This document shows, in pieces, positions 51,606 to 61,055 of a stretch of DNA of 64,000 nt; positions within the stretch are counted from its first letter, which is position 1; each line of letters opens with the position of its first letter. The notes beneath the pieces were generated by a model. It did no database searches and was not told the DNA's origin. It saw only the letters and a list, made by a program, of their open reading frames with translations. Source of the stretch: Iamia majanohamensis (GTDB lineage Bacteria > Actinomycetota > Acidimicrobiia > Acidimicrobiales > Iamiaceae); NCBI RefSeq assembly GCF_028532485.1, contig NZ_CP116942.1:1-64000 (forward strand). Direction: 5' to 3'. The position numbers were made by a program, and so were the translations under genes.

Positions 51606-53036
51606 TCAGTCGGTCGTGGTCGCGAGCGGTTCGGGCTCGGGCTCGTCGGGGGTCGGCACCCTCTTGATGGTGGCGTCGAACAGCGGTCCGGTCATGGCCG
51701 TGGTCACCAGGGCCACGACCACCCCGCCCAGCTGGAGCAGCGGGCTGATGGCCCCGGCGTTGACGGCCACCAGGGCGGCCACCAGCACCAGCAGTCCCCG
51801 GCAGTTGAGGAGCACGCCCAGCACGGTGCCCTCGGCCCAGCTGAGCCCGCCCAGGCGGGCGAACACGGCGCCGCCCACCAGCTTGCCGACCACCGCGGCC
51901 ACGAGGAGGGCGGCGATGCCGGGCAGGGCGGCGACGGACAGCTTGGTGAAGTCGGTGGCCAGGCCGCTGAAGGCGAGGAAGATGGGCAGCAGCACGATGG
52001 CGGTGAGGTCGCCGATCTTGCCCGACATCTCCCGCCAGATCTCCTTGCGGGGCTCGGGGATCACCAGGCCGGCCATGAACCCGCCCACGATCACGTTGAT
52101 GCCGATGCGGTCGGCGACGTAGCCGGACGCCACGGCCACCCCGATGAAGATGGCGAACATGTCCGGGGTGATGGTCCCGGCCCGCTCGTACACCCGCCCC
52201 AGCGGGGCGAGCAGGCGCTTGACCACCAGGAGCATGAGGGCGAGGTAGACGGCGGTGATCACCCACACCCGGCCGATGTCGATGACGTCCTTCTCCTTGG
52301 CCACCCCGTCGGCGGTGGCGATGATCAGGAACATCAGGACCGTCACGACGCCGGCGGAGGCCACGCCGATGGCCCCCATGGGGCTGGTGGTGAGGCCCTT
52401 CTCCTGGAGGATGCGGGCCATCACGGGGAAGGCGCTCACGGTGAGCATGGCCCCGACGAAGAGGGTGAACCCGAGCCGGTTGGGGGCGGTGGGGCCGCCG
52501 AAGTCGGGGACGAAGTCGGCCTTCCAGAGGATCGGGCTGATGGCGAAGGCGAGCAGCACCGGCACGACCACGACGCCGATCGACACCAGGCCGATGCCCT
52601 TCTCCTTGCCCCGCAGCGAGCGGGCGTTGACCTCGATGCCGACGAGGAACATGAAGAAGATGAGGGCGATCTGGCCCAGGATCCCGAGCGTGCCCCGGGC
52701 CTGGGCCGGGAACAGGCACGACGACACGCTGGCCACGAAGGGCGAGCCGTCGGGGTTGGTGGCCGGGTTGGTCAGGTCGCAGTGCAGGAACTCGGGCGGG
52801 TTCGACAGCTTGAACAGCGTGGGTCCGAGCAGCGAGGGCCCGAGCAGGACGCCGGCGACGATCTCGCCGACGACGGCGGGCTGGCCGACCTTGCGGGCCA
52901 CCGCGCCGCACAGGCGCGCCGCGACGAGGATGAGCACCACGTCGAGGAGGACGAAGGCGACCACGATCCCCGGCGCCGCCCCCGACGGGGTGAACGGGGT
53001 GGGCGGCATCTGGGCGAACGTTCCGACGGTGAGCAC
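51606..53036 (-). CDS. CPA2-type cation/proton antiporter
   Basis: A membrane protein of about 476 residues with 11-13 helices, of the Na+/H+ exchanger / KefB family. VGEIVAGVLLGPSLLGP, ALIFFMFLVGIEVNARSL, RLGFTLFVGAMLTVSAFPVM, INVIVGGFMAGLVIPEP and LLNCRGLLVLVAALVAVN match family positions. No TrkA-N domain is attached. Likely K+ or Na+ exchange for protons at the plasma membrane. GTG 53036 is preferred because AGGAGGT lies ten bases upstream; a longer frame begins at 53084. The gap to pknB (132 bases) contains no gene. Confidence 0.88.
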   Translation of the reverse strand: MLTVGTFAQMPPTPFTPSGAAPGIVVAFVLLDVVLILVAARLCGAVARKVGQPAVVGEIVAGVLLGPSLLGPTLFKLSNPPEFLHCDLTNPATNPDGSPFVASVSSCLFPAQARGTLGILGQIALIFFMFLVGIEVNARSLRGKEKGIGLVSIGVVVVPVLLAFAISPILWKADFVPDFGGPTAPNRLGFTLFVGAMLTVSAFPVMARILQEKGLTTSPMGAIGVASAGVVTVLMFLIIATADGVAKEKDVIDIGRVWVITAVYLALMLLVVKRLLAPLGRVYERAGTITPDMFAIFIGVAVASGYVADRIGINVIVGGFMAGLVIPEPRKEIWREMSGKIGDLTAIVLLPIFLAFSGLATDFTKLSVAALPGIAALLVAAVVGKLVGGAVFARLGGLSWAEGTVLGVLLNCRGLLVLVAALVAVNAGAISPLLQLGGVVVALVTTAMTGPLFDATIKRVPTPDEPEPEPLATTTD

Positions 53037-53168
53037 GGTCCGGCAGACCTCCTGTCCGCCGGAACCGCCCGACGGCGGTGGCACAGTAGACCTGCCCCGG
53101 GCCGGGTGGGAGGGGACCGGTGGGGGGTCCCCTCTCCGGTCGTGGGCGTCACCGCGAGGTGCGGTCGC

Positions 53169-54935
53169 TCAGGGGCCGGGGGTGGTCGTGGTGGTGGTCG
53201 TCGTCGTGGTCGTGGTGGTGGTCGTGGTCGTCGTGGTCGTGGTCGTCGTGGTGGTGGGCGGCGACGTGGTGGTCGGCGCCTCGGTGGTGGTGGGGGCCTC
53301 GGTCGTCGGCGGCGAGGTGGTCGGCGGCGAGGTCGACGGGGGCGACGTGCTCGGCGGGGCGGTGGTGGGCGGCGGCCCGCTCGAGACGATGAGCTGGATG
53401 GTGGTGTCGACGGGCTGCTGGGTGCCCCCGGCCGGGCTCTGGCGGATCACGTCGCCCTCGGGCACCAGCTCGTCGTCGCGCAGCTCGGGCACGACGTTGG
53501 TGAAGCCGGCCTCGGTGAGCAGGAGGGTGGCCTCCTCGACCGGCAGGCCCTCGACCTCGGGCAGCTCGGCCTGCTCGGCTGCGGGGGGCCCGGTGGAGAT
53601 GACCAGCCGGACGGTGCTGCCCTCCTCGGCGTCCTCGCCCGCCCCCGGGTCCTGGCTGATCACCTCGTCGAGGGGCACCGTGGGGCTGGACTGCCGGGCC
53701 GTCTTGTCCACGTCGAAGCCGGCGTCGATGAGGATCAGCTCGGCCGCCTGCACCGTCTCCCCGGTGACGTCGGGGACCTCGACGCCCGTCTCGTCCTGGC
53801 CGATGCCGAGCACCGAGGCGAAGGCGAACAGCAGCCCGCCCAGCACCGCGAGGGCGACCAGGAGCAGCAGGACGAACCAGCCGGTGCGGGACCGGCGCGT
53901 CTCGGGCTGGTCCGGGTCGCCCTCGCCGTCGGTCTCGCCGGGGGGGCGCCCCGGCGGCACCGGGGGGCCGGTCCCGGTGCGCGACGCTGCTGCGGCCCCG
54001 GCCCCGGCCGCGGCGCCTGCGCCGACCCCGGCGATGGCCGGGCCCACCGTGGTGGCGTCGCCCGCGGCCGCCCGGGGCGCGGGGCCGGCCGCTCGCACCC
54101 GCTGGCCCTCGGCGAAGCGCCGCAGGTCGGCGCGGAGGGCATCCGCGTCGCGGTAGCGGTCCTCGGGCGCCTTGGAGAGCAGCCGCATGGTGATGGCCTC
54201 GTAGGCCTCCGGCACCTCGGGGTGCTGGTCCCGCAGGGGCGTCGGCGCCTCCTGCACGTGCTTGTAGGCCACCGCGATCGGGCTGTCGGCCACGAACGGC
54301 GGCTTGCCGTGGGCCATCTCGTACATGACGATCCCCAGCGAGTAGAGGTCGCTGCGGCCGCTCACGTCGTGGCCCTGGGCCTGCTCGGGCGAGAAGTAGG
54401 TGGCCGTGCCCATCACCGAGCCGGTCTGGGTGAGGTTGTCCTCGGCCGAGGCGGTCATGGCCCGGGCGATGCCGAAGTCGGCCACCTTCACGTGCCCGGC
54501 GTTGGTGATCATGATGTTGCCGGGCTTGATGTCGCGGTGGACCACGCCGTTGGTGTGGGCGAAGCCGAGGGCGGCGGCCACGTCGGCGACGATGCCGGCC
54601 GCCGTCTTGGCCGGCGGGGTGCCCTGGGTGCGGAGGATCTCCGACAGGCTGCGCCCGTCGATGAACTCCATGACGATGTAGTAGGTGCCGCCCTCCTGGC
54701 CCCAGTCGTAGACGCCCACGATGTTGGGGTGGTTCAGGTTGGCCGCGGCCTGGGCCTCCCGGCGGAAGCGGGCCACGAAGGCGGGGTCGCTGGCGAACTC
54801 CGGGAACAGCACCTTGACCGCCACCGGCCGGGCCAGGAGCAGGTCCTTGGCCAGGAACACGTCGGCCATGCCGCCGCGCGCGATGCGCCGCTGGACCTCG
54901 TAGCGTCCGTTGTAGGTGGTGGTGTCGTCACTCAT
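53169..54935 (-). CDS. pknB: PASTA-domain Ser/Thr protein kinase
   Basis: A 588-residue membrane kinase. The cytosolic kinase has the Gly loop RGGMADVF, Lys41 in VAVKV, HRDIKPGN, DFGIARA and the SPEQAQG segment. A long linker leads to one transmembrane helix (GWFVLLLLVALAVLGGLLFA) and two PASTA domains (VEVPDVTGETVQAAELIL, ELPEVEGLPVEEATLLL), which bind muropeptides. It ends with a Pro/Thr-rich tail and 25 consecutive Thr (codons 53181-53255). M. tuberculosis PknB has four PASTA domains. No pknA gene is found in the cluster. Confidence 0.95.
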   Translation of the reverse strand: MSDDTTTYNGRYEVQRRIARGGMADVFLAKDLLLARPVAVKVLFPEFASDPAFVARFRREAQAAANLNHPNIVGVYDWGQEGGTYYIVMEFIDGRSLSEILRTQGTPPAKTAAGIVADVAAALGFAHTNGVVHRDIKPGNIMITNAGHVKVADFGIARAMTASAEDNLTQTGSVMGTATYFSPEQAQGHDVSGRSDLYSLGIVMYEMAHGKPPFVADSPIAVAYKHVQEAPTPLRDQHPEVPEAYEAITMRLLSKAPEDRYRDADALRADLRRFAEGQRVRAAGPAPRAAAGDATTVGPAIAGVGAGAAAGAGAAAASRTGTGPPVPPGRPPGETDGEGDPDQPETRRSRTGWFVLLLLVALAVLGGLLFAFASVLGIGQDETGVEVPDVTGETVQAAELILIDAGFDVDKTARQSSPTVPLDEVISQDPGAGEDAEEGSTVRLVISTGPPAAEQAELPEVEGLPVEEATLLLTEAGFTNVVPELRDDELVPEGDVIRQSPAGGTQQPVDTTIQLIVSSGPPPTTAPPSTSPPSTSPPTTSPPTTEAPTTTEAPTTTSPPTTTTTTTTTTTTTTTTTTTTTTTTTPGP

Positions 54936-55083
54936 GGTGCAGCCGTGGTGGTGCGGCGGGGGTCCCGCCCGACCGGGCGGGTGGGCGCGCCGAGGCGCCG
55001 ACGGGCCGGTCCCCCCTGACCTGGCACCCGCTGCCCTCCGGCACGGCTCCCAACCCTACGGGGTGCCCACCGGTCGCCGGAGG

Positions 55084-56565
55084 TCACTGGCCGCCCCGGG
55101 CGGCGAGGACGGCCTCCATGACGGCGCGGGCGATGGGCGCCGCGACCCGGCCGCCGGTCTGCTCGCTCGCCCCGTCCTGGCCCTCGACGATCACGGCCAC
55201 CGCGACCTCGGGGGGCTGGCCGGGCGGGCCGGCGAAGCCGAGGATCCAGGCGTGGGAGCGGGGCGGGTCGGTGCCCAGCTGGGCCGTGCCGGTCTTGCCC
55301 CCGACCTCCAGGCCCGGGATCTGGAGCCCCTCGGCGGTGCCGCCCGGCTGGGCCACCTCGACCATGCCCCGGCGGATGACGTCGGCCGTCTCCGCGCTGG
55401 TGGCCCGCGTCCACTCGGAGGGGGCGAAGGTGGAGACCACCTCGCCCTCCTCGTCGGTGACCCGGTCCATCACGTGCGGGGTGGGGACCGAGCCGCCGTT
55501 GACGATCCCCGCGGTGACCAGGGCCATCTGCAGCGGGCTGGCGCTGACGTCGCCCTGGCCGATGGACGCCCGGGCGAGGGGCCCGTTGCCCTCGTCGTCG
55601 GGGAACTCGGTGGGGAACTGGCTGGTGGCCGGGGCGGGGAGGTCGACGGGGGGCTCGGCGTTGAAGCCGTAGGCCTCGGCCCCGGCGATCATCCGCTCCG
55701 GGCCCAGGTCGACGCCCATCTGGGCGAAGGACCAGTTGCAGGACTCCCGGAGGATCTCGAAGAGCGTGCCGCCACAGGACGAGCCGCCGAAGTTGCGCAG
55801 GTCCTGGTCGGTGAAGTCCACGTCGAAGCCGGACTGCACCGGGTAGTCGGGCGAGTCCTGGGTGACGATGCCGGCCTCCACCGCGGTCGAGGCGGTCACC
55901 ACCTTGAACGTGGAGCCCGGGAAGAAGATGTCCTGGTAGGCCCGGAACAGGAGGGGGTTCTCGGGGTCGGCGTCGAGGACGGTCTTGATGTCGGTGGCCT
56001 CGGTGTCGTTGCTCGACAGCGGGTTGGGGTCGTAGCTGGGGAAGCTGACCATGGCGTCGACGGCCCCGGTGCGGGGGTCGAGGGCCACCACCGAGCCCTC
56101 CCGGTCGCCGAGCAGCTCGGTGGCGATCTGCTGCACGTCCCGGCGCAGCGTGAGGTGGACGTTGCCCACGTTCTCCCGGTCGACGAAGAGGTCCGAGAGG
56201 TTGCCGAAGCGGAGCTCGGGGGTGGTGCCCGACAGCTCGTTGCCGTAGGAGCGCTCCACCCCGGTGGCGCCCAGGATGGCGCTGTAGTAGCCGGTGACGG
56301 GCCCGAACAGCGCCCCCTCCGGGTAGATGCGGCGGTACCGGAACTGCGAGCGCTCCTCGACGGAGAAGGCGAGCACCGACCCGTCGGCGGCGAGGATCTG
56401 GCCGCGGGGCCGGGCGAACTCCCGGGTCTGCTCCCGGGTGTTGTCGGGCCGTTCGTTGAGGCGCTCGGCCCCGAAGAACTGGATGTAGTTGACCTGCGCG
56501 AAGAGCAGGCCGAAGCACACCACCAGGGCGATGCCCAGCTTCTTGATCTGGCGGTCCATGCCCAT
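55084..56565 (-). CDS. pbpA: class B penicillin-binding protein PbpA
   Basis: A 493-residue peptidoglycan transpeptidase. One N-terminal membrane anchor (IKKLGIALVVCFGLLFAQVN), a PBP dimerisation region (RPRGQILAADGSVLAFS) and the transpeptidase domain with STFK near residue 217, SCN (ESCNWSFAQM) and KTGTAQ near 424. It works with the RodA polymerase during wall elongation. ATG 56565 overlaps the rodA stop by one base (TGATG), so the pair is translationally coupled. Confidence 0.96.
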   Translation of the reverse strand: MGMDRQIKKLGIALVVCFGLLFAQVNYIQFFGAERLNERPDNTREQTREFARPRGQILAADGSVLAFSVEERSQFRYRRIYPEGALFGPVTGYYSAILGATGVERSYGNELSGTTPELRFGNLSDLFVDRENVGNVHLTLRRDVQQIATELLGDREGSVVALDPRTGAVDAMVSFPSYDPNPLSSNDTEATDIKTVLDADPENPLLFRAYQDIFFPGSTFKVVTASTAVEAGIVTQDSPDYPVQSGFDVDFTDQDLRNFGGSSCGGTLFEILRESCNWSFAQMGVDLGPERMIAGAEAYGFNAEPPVDLPAPATSQFPTEFPDDEGNGPLARASIGQGDVSASPLQMALVTAGIVNGGSVPTPHVMDRVTDEEGEVVSTFAPSEWTRATSAETADVIRRGMVEVAQPGGTAEGLQIPGLEVGGKTGTAQLGTDPPRSHAWILGFAGPPGQPPEVAVAVIVEGQDGASEQTGGRVAAPIARAVMEAVLAARGGQ

Positions 56566-57926
56566 CAGCCGGCCCCGGCGAGGGCGCCGACCCGACGGGC
56601 CTTGCGCTGGCGGCGCTGGTGGGCGTCGTCGGACAGGCGGACGAGCAGGGCCAGCAGCACGTAGTTGGCCACCACCGAGGTGCCCCCGTAGGAGACGAAC
56701 GGGAGGGCGACGCCGGTGAGGGGCAGCAGGCGGGTGACGCCGCCGAGGATGATGAGCGTCTGGACGCCGAGGAGGGTGGTGAGCCCGGTGGCCAGCAGCT
56801 TCTCGAAGGCACCCTCCTGGCTGGCCGCGATGCGGAGCCCGGTGCCGACGAGGAGGACGAAGGCGGCGATGACGGCGGCGCTGCCGATGAGGCCCAGCTC
56901 CTCGCCGATCACCGCGAAGATGAAGTCGTTCTGGGCCTCGGGGAGGCGTCCGTCGCAGGCCCCCTGGGCGGGGTCGCACCCCGGCGGGGCTCCGCTGAGG
57001 CCCAGGCCCAGGCCCTGGCCGGCCACCCCGCCGTCGGCCAGGGCGTACCAGCCCTGGATGATCTGGTAGCCCCCGCCGAGCGGGTCGGCCCACGGGTTGA
57101 TCCAGTTGGTGACCCGGTCCTGGACGTGGCTGAAGAGCGTCCACGACGCGAACGCGGCCAGGGCGAACGAGCCCGCCCCCACCAGCAGGTAGCCGGCCCG
57201 ACCGGTGGCCACCCAGAGCAGGACGATGAACAGGGCGAAGAAGAGCAGGGCGGTGCCGAGGTCGCGCTCGGCGGTGATGACCACCACGGCGATGCCCCAG
57301 GCGACCAGCACCGGGCCCAGGTGCTTGGGGTCGGGGAGGATGGGCCGGCGCCGGGGCCAGGACGCGAGGGCCAGCAGCTCGCGCTTCTCCACCAGGTAGG
57401 CGGCGAAGAAGAGGGCGAGGAAGAGCTTGGCGAACTCGCCGGGCTGGAACTGGGCGGGCCCGAGCCGGATCCAGATGCGGGCCCCGTTGATGGTCTGGCC
57501 CAGCACGGGCACGAGCGGCACCATCACCAGCCCGACGCCGACGAACAGCGCGATGTAGCGGTAGCGCTCCAGGTCGCGGGGTCGGCGCACCACGGCGAGG
57601 GTCACCACGAAGGCGACCAGGCCGAGGAAGATCCAGCCCGCCTGCTTGGCGGCCAGGTCCTCGCGCAGGCGGGCGATGAAGACGTAGCCGACGCCGTTGA
57701 GCAGGACCGCGAGGGGCAGGAGGGTGCCGTCGGCACCCGGCGCCAGCTTGCGGATGGCGATGTGGGCCCCGGCGAAGAGGACCAGCACCAGCACGAGGAA
57801 CGGACCGATGTCGGCCGGGACCGACGCGGTCCGGCCCAGGGTGGCCACGACGTAGGCGCCGGCCACCACCGCACCGGCCAGCAGGAGCATGACCAGCTCG
57901 CCCCGTCGGCGCATGCGCTCGATCAC
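56565..57926 (-). CDS. rodA: peptidoglycan glycosyltransferase RodA (SEDS family)
   Basis: A 453-residue SEDS protein with about twelve membrane helices. The signature segments are RIWIRLGPAQFQPGEFAKLFLAL (quoted here only in part: QFQPGEFAKLF), the large outer loop with AQNDFIFAVIGEELGLIG and the terminal VALPFVSYGGTSV. It polymerises lipid II into glycan strands. The GTG at 57926 gives the whole family length; ATG 57914 is possible. It is co-transcribed with pstP (82 bases upstream) and overlaps pbpA. Confidence 0.96.
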   Translation of the reverse strand: MIERMRRRGELVMLLLAGAVVAGAYVVATLGRTASVPADIGPFLVLVLVLFAGAHIAIRKLAPGADGTLLPLAVLLNGVGYVFIARLREDLAAKQAGWIFLGLVAFVVTLAVVRRPRDLERYRYIALFVGVGLVMVPLVPVLGQTINGARIWIRLGPAQFQPGEFAKLFLALFFAAYLVEKRELLALASWPRRRPILPDPKHLGPVLVAWGIAVVVITAERDLGTALLFFALFIVLLWVATGRAGYLLVGAGSFALAAFASWTLFSHVQDRVTNWINPWADPLGGGYQIIQGWYALADGGVAGQGLGLGLSGAPPGCDPAQGACDGRLPEAQNDFIFAVIGEELGLIGSAAVIAAFVLLVGTGLRIAASQEGAFEKLLATGLTTLLGVQTLIILGGVTRLLPLTGVALPFVSYGGTSVVANYVLLALLVRLSDDAHQRRQRKARRVGALAGAG

Positions 57927-58008
57927 GGGGCACCACCCGACGGCCGGCCCCGGCGGGGGGCGGGGGCCGGGCGTCCCGGGGCCGCGAGGGGCGCGCCCGA
58001 GGGCCGGG

Positions 58009-59598
58009 TCACGGGCCCTCGGTGGTCGTCGTCGGGGACGTGGTGGTGCTGGCGCCGGGGCGCGTGGTCGTGGTGGGCGCCTCGGTGGTGGTCGTGGTGG
58101 GCGCCTCCTCCTCGTCGGCCCGCTGCTCGGCCGAGGTCTGCAGGGTGTTGACCTGGGTGCGGGCGTCCTGGAGGGAGTCGAACTCGGGCTCGGCCTCGAC
58201 CTCGGCGCGCTCGTCGGCGGTGAGGTCCTCGATCGCCACCCCCGAGGCCTCCTCCAGCGACGGGTCGAACACGAGGAACCCGCCGGGCTGGCCCCGGTAG
58301 ATCTGGACCTCGCCGTCCTGGGCCGTGAGGAAGTAGGTGCGGCCCGCGTACCAGGACCCGGCCAGGTAGGCCCCGCCCAGCACCAGGGCGAGCACGACCA
58401 CCGCGCCGAGGGCGGTGAGGACCCAGTGCCGGCCCCCGGCGCTGTCGAGGTCGGCGAACACGTCCTCGGTGGTCCGGCCGAACGGAAGGTCGTCGGGGTC
58501 GGTGCTGCTGTCGGGGGCGTCGTCGGCGTCCGGGTAGGTGGCACCCGACGCGCCGGCCACGACGGGGGCGGCGAAGGCCTCGGTCACGTCGTCGCCCGCG
58601 GCGGGGGCGGTCGCCGCGTCCGGGTCGGGCTCGGTGACCGGCGGGGGCGCCGCGGGGAGGCCCGCGGGCGGGGTGGGGTCGCCGTCGGCGACGGCCGGGT
58701 CCCCCTGGGTGGCGGGCGTCTCGACCGTGGCGGTCGTCGGGGCCGCGCCGTCGGGCCCCTCCCCGTCGCCGAGCGGTGGCAGGGTCGGGTCCTCGCCCGC
58801 CTCGGCCCGGGCCGCAGCGGCGGAGGCCGCGGCGGCGGCCGCCGCCTCACGGGCCCGCACCGCCCGTCCGCCGTCGTCGGTGACGTCGACGACGACGCAG
58901 GTGATGTTGTCGCGCCCGCCGCCCTCGTTGGCCAGGCGCACCAGCTCGGCCGCAGCCGCGTCGGGGTCCTCGACGGAGCGCAGCACGTCGATGATGACCG
59001 GCCGCTCGACCTCGTTGAACAGGCCGTCGCTGCAGAGCAGGAAGCGGTCACCCACGAAGGGCATGACCGAGTCGGTGTCGACCTGGACGGCCTCGTCGAT
59101 GCCGAGGGCCCGGGTGAGGATGTTGCGCTGCGGGTGGACCGCGGCCTCCTCCTCGCTCAGCTGCCCGCCCCGGCGCAGGTCCTCGACCAGGCTGTGGTCC
59201 TGGCTGAGCTGGTTCAGCTCGTCGTCGCGCAGGAGGTAGACGCGCGAGTCGCCCACGTTGACCCAGGCCACCTCCTCCTCGTCGGCCTCCTGGTTCACCA
59301 GGGCGATGGCCACCAGGGTGGTGCCCATCCCCCGGAGCTCGTCATCGTCGGCGGCCCGGGCGAAGATGCGCCGGTTGGCCTCCTTCACCGCCTCGACCAG
59401 GGTGTCGACGGTCGGCTCGGTGATGACGGCCTCGAGGGTCTCGACGGCGATGGCCGAGGCCACCTCGCCACCCTGGTGGCCGCCCATGCCGTCGGCCACC
59501 GCGAACACCGAGGTGCTCTCCACCACCAGCTTGGAGTCCTGGTTGTTGGACCGGATCTGGCCCACGTCGCTGGCCGCGCCGGCCCGGAAGGTGGTCAC
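58009..59598 (-). CDS. pstP: PP2C-type Ser/Thr phosphatase PstP
   Basis: A 529-residue membrane phosphatase that opposes PknB. The PP2C domain (1-~235) has RSNNQDS, the metal-binding FAVADGMGGHQGGEVAS, VNVGDSRVYLL, RNILTRALG, LLCSDGLFNEV and GGGRDNITCVVVD. A long Ala/Pro-rich linker is followed by one membrane helix (WVLTALGAVVVLALVLGGAY) and an external domain ending in a Thr-rich tail (TTTTTEAPTTTT). GTG start. It lies 49 bases after the fhaB stop codon. Confidence 0.95.
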   Translation of the reverse strand: MTTFRAGAASDVGQIRSNNQDSKLVVESTSVFAVADGMGGHQGGEVASAIAVETLEAVITEPTVDTLVEAVKEANRRIFARAADDDELRGMGTTLVAIALVNQEADEEEVAWVNVGDSRVYLLRDDELNQLSQDHSLVEDLRRGGQLSEEEAAVHPQRNILTRALGIDEAVQVDTDSVMPFVGDRFLLCSDGLFNEVERPVIIDVLRSVEDPDAAAAELVRLANEGGGRDNITCVVVDVTDDGGRAVRAREAAAAAAASAAAARAEAGEDPTLPPLGDGEGPDGAAPTTATVETPATQGDPAVADGDPTPPAGLPAAPPPVTEPDPDAATAPAAGDDVTEAFAAPVVAGASGATYPDADDAPDSSTDPDDLPFGRTTEDVFADLDSAGGRHWVLTALGAVVVLALVLGGAYLAGSWYAGRTYFLTAQDGEVQIYRGQPGGFLVFDPSLEEASGVAIEDLTADERAEVEAEPEFDSLQDARTQVNTLQTSAEQRADEEEAPTTTTTEAPTTTTRPGASTTTSPTTTTEGP

Positions 59599-59647
59599 GA
59601 TCGGCCCGCCGCGCCCGCGGGGTCCCCGGAGGGAGGGGTGGTGGTGG

Positions 59648-60124
59648 TCATCCGAGCTCCATGACGGTGTGGCCGATCTGGACGAGGTCGCCGCGGCGCA
59701 CCGCGGTGGCCGTCGTGACCTTCGCCCGGTTGACGAAGGTGCCGTTGGTCGAGCCCAGGTCCTCGACCCAGGTCTGGCCGTCCCGGCTGTAGATGCGGGC
59801 GTGGATCTGGGAGGCGAAGGTGTCCTCGGGGATGGCCACGTGGCAGCCCGACGCCCGGCCGACGGTCATCTCGTCGACGAGGGGGATGACCCGGCCCCTC
59901 TGGTCCTCGGGCTCGACCACGGTGAGCTGGGTGGGGACCTTGCGACCCCGCTTCCTGGTCTTGGCCGCAGTGGGCGCGGCCCCCCCGCCCCCGCTGCCCC
60001 CGGCGCGCTCCAGGGCGGGCGGCGGGTTGATCTCCAGCCACACGGCCCGCAGGACGCGGAAGAAGAACAGGTAGAGCAGCGCGAGCACGCAGAGCTTGAG
60101 GATGGTCAGGAGCGCCTCGGACAT
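59648..60124 (-). CDS. fhaB: FHA-domain protein FhaB/FipA type
   Basis: A 158-residue protein with one N-terminal membrane helix (LTILKLCVLALLYLFFFRVL) and a C-terminal FHA domain: MTVGRASGCHVAI, TFASQIHARIY, VEDLGSTNGTFVNR. FHA domains bind phosphothreonine, here probably on substrates of PknB. The membrane anchor matches FhaB/FipA, which links the kinase to cell division and elongation. It precedes pstP in the operon fhaA-fhaB-pstP-rodA-pbpA-pknB. Confidence 0.95.
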   Translation of the reverse strand: MSEALLTILKLCVLALLYLFFFRVLRAVWLEINPPPALERAGGSGGGGAAPTAAKTRKRGRKVPTQLTVVEPEDQRGRVIPLVDEMTVGRASGCHVAIPEDTFASQIHARIYSRDGQTWVEDLGSTNGTFVNRAKVTTATAVRRGDLVQIGHTVMELG

Positions 60125-60232
60125 GACGCTGCGGAGGTTACCGGTCGCCCCCGGGCCGGGATGGTCCGCCCCGGTGGGGGTGCGCTCCCCGGTCCCGGTG
60201 CCGACCGGGGCCCCCGCACCCGGCGGGGGCGG

Positions 60233-60889
60233 TCAGCTGGCCTCGAACCAGATGTGGGTGTTGCCGAAGCTGATCTCGTTGCCGTCCTCGAGGGGGTGGA
60301 TCGAGATCCGAGCCCCGTTGACCCGGGACCCGTTGGTGGAGCCCAGGTCGACCAGCACCCACCCGGCCCCGGCGGGGCGGATCTCGGCGTGGTTGCGGCT
60401 GACGTTGGGGTCCGAGAGGACGATGGTGGACTCGGCCCGCCGGCCGATGGTGATGACGTCCTCGCCGAGGGGGATGCGGTCGCCGGTGGGGAGCACGAGC
60501 GACCCGGCCCCGGCGCCGCCGTGGCCCTCGCGCAGGCGGGCCCGCACCTGGCAGGTGCCGGTGCGCACGCCCCCGGCCTCCAGCACCACCGCCACCGGGC
60601 CGAGGAAGGAGTAGCCCTCGTCGCGGGCGTGCTCGCGGGCCGCGTCGGCCAGCTCGCGGGTGAGGCTGTCGGCGATCTCCTCGAAGCTGGCCCGGTCCTC
60701 CTCGCTCAGGACCACGGTGAAGTCGTTGGGGACGACGGTGCGGCCCCGGACGTCGATGGAGCGGCCGATGTCCATCTCCCGGGTGAGGCGTCGGCCGATC
60801 TCCACGGGTCGCAGCCCGGAGCGGAACACGCGGGAGAACGTGCCCTCGACGGCCTGCTCCAGACGGCGCTCGAAGCCCTTGAGGCTCAT
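60233..60889 (-). CDS. fhaA: FhaA: DUF3662 and FHA domain protein
   Basis: A 218-residue protein. The N-terminal DUF3662 domain starts MSLKGFERRLEQAVEGTFSR and contains LRPVEIGRRLTREMD; the C-terminal FHA domain has ITIGRRAESTIVLSDPNVSR, HAEIRPAG and VDLGSTNGSRVNG. It is much shorter than M. tuberculosis FhaA (527 aa) because the disordered linker between the domains is almost absent. FhaA is known to bind phosphorylated MviN and PknB. It is the first gene of the six-gene minus-strand block. Confidence 0.95.
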   Translation of the reverse strand: MSLKGFERRLEQAVEGTFSRVFRSGLRPVEIGRRLTREMDIGRSIDVRGRTVVPNDFTVVLSEEDRASFEEIADSLTRELADAAREHARDEGYSFLGPVAVVLEAGGVRTGTCQVRARLREGHGGAGAGSLVLPTGDRIPLGEDVITIGRRAESTIVLSDPNVSRNHAEIRPAGAGWVLVDLGSTNGSRVNGARISIHPLEDGNEISFGNTHIWFEAS

Positions 60890-61055
60890 CGGCGTCGGGG
60901 CGCCCGCGTGCGGCGGTCGGAGGTCGTCGTCGCGGTGGTGGCCTGTCGCACGGGCCCGACGATACCTGCGGGTGCCTGGTGTCCCGGGTCCCCAGCCGCC
61001 CTCCCGGCGGTGCGGCCGGGGCCGGCGGGCCGGGGCCAGCGACGATGATGGGCCG

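Noticed and set aside
53181-53255. Short-period GGT/CGT repeat that could be mistaken for a CRISPR or microsatellite
   Set aside because: It is the complement of 25 in-frame Thr codons of PknB; there are no spacers. No CRISPR array is seen in the window.
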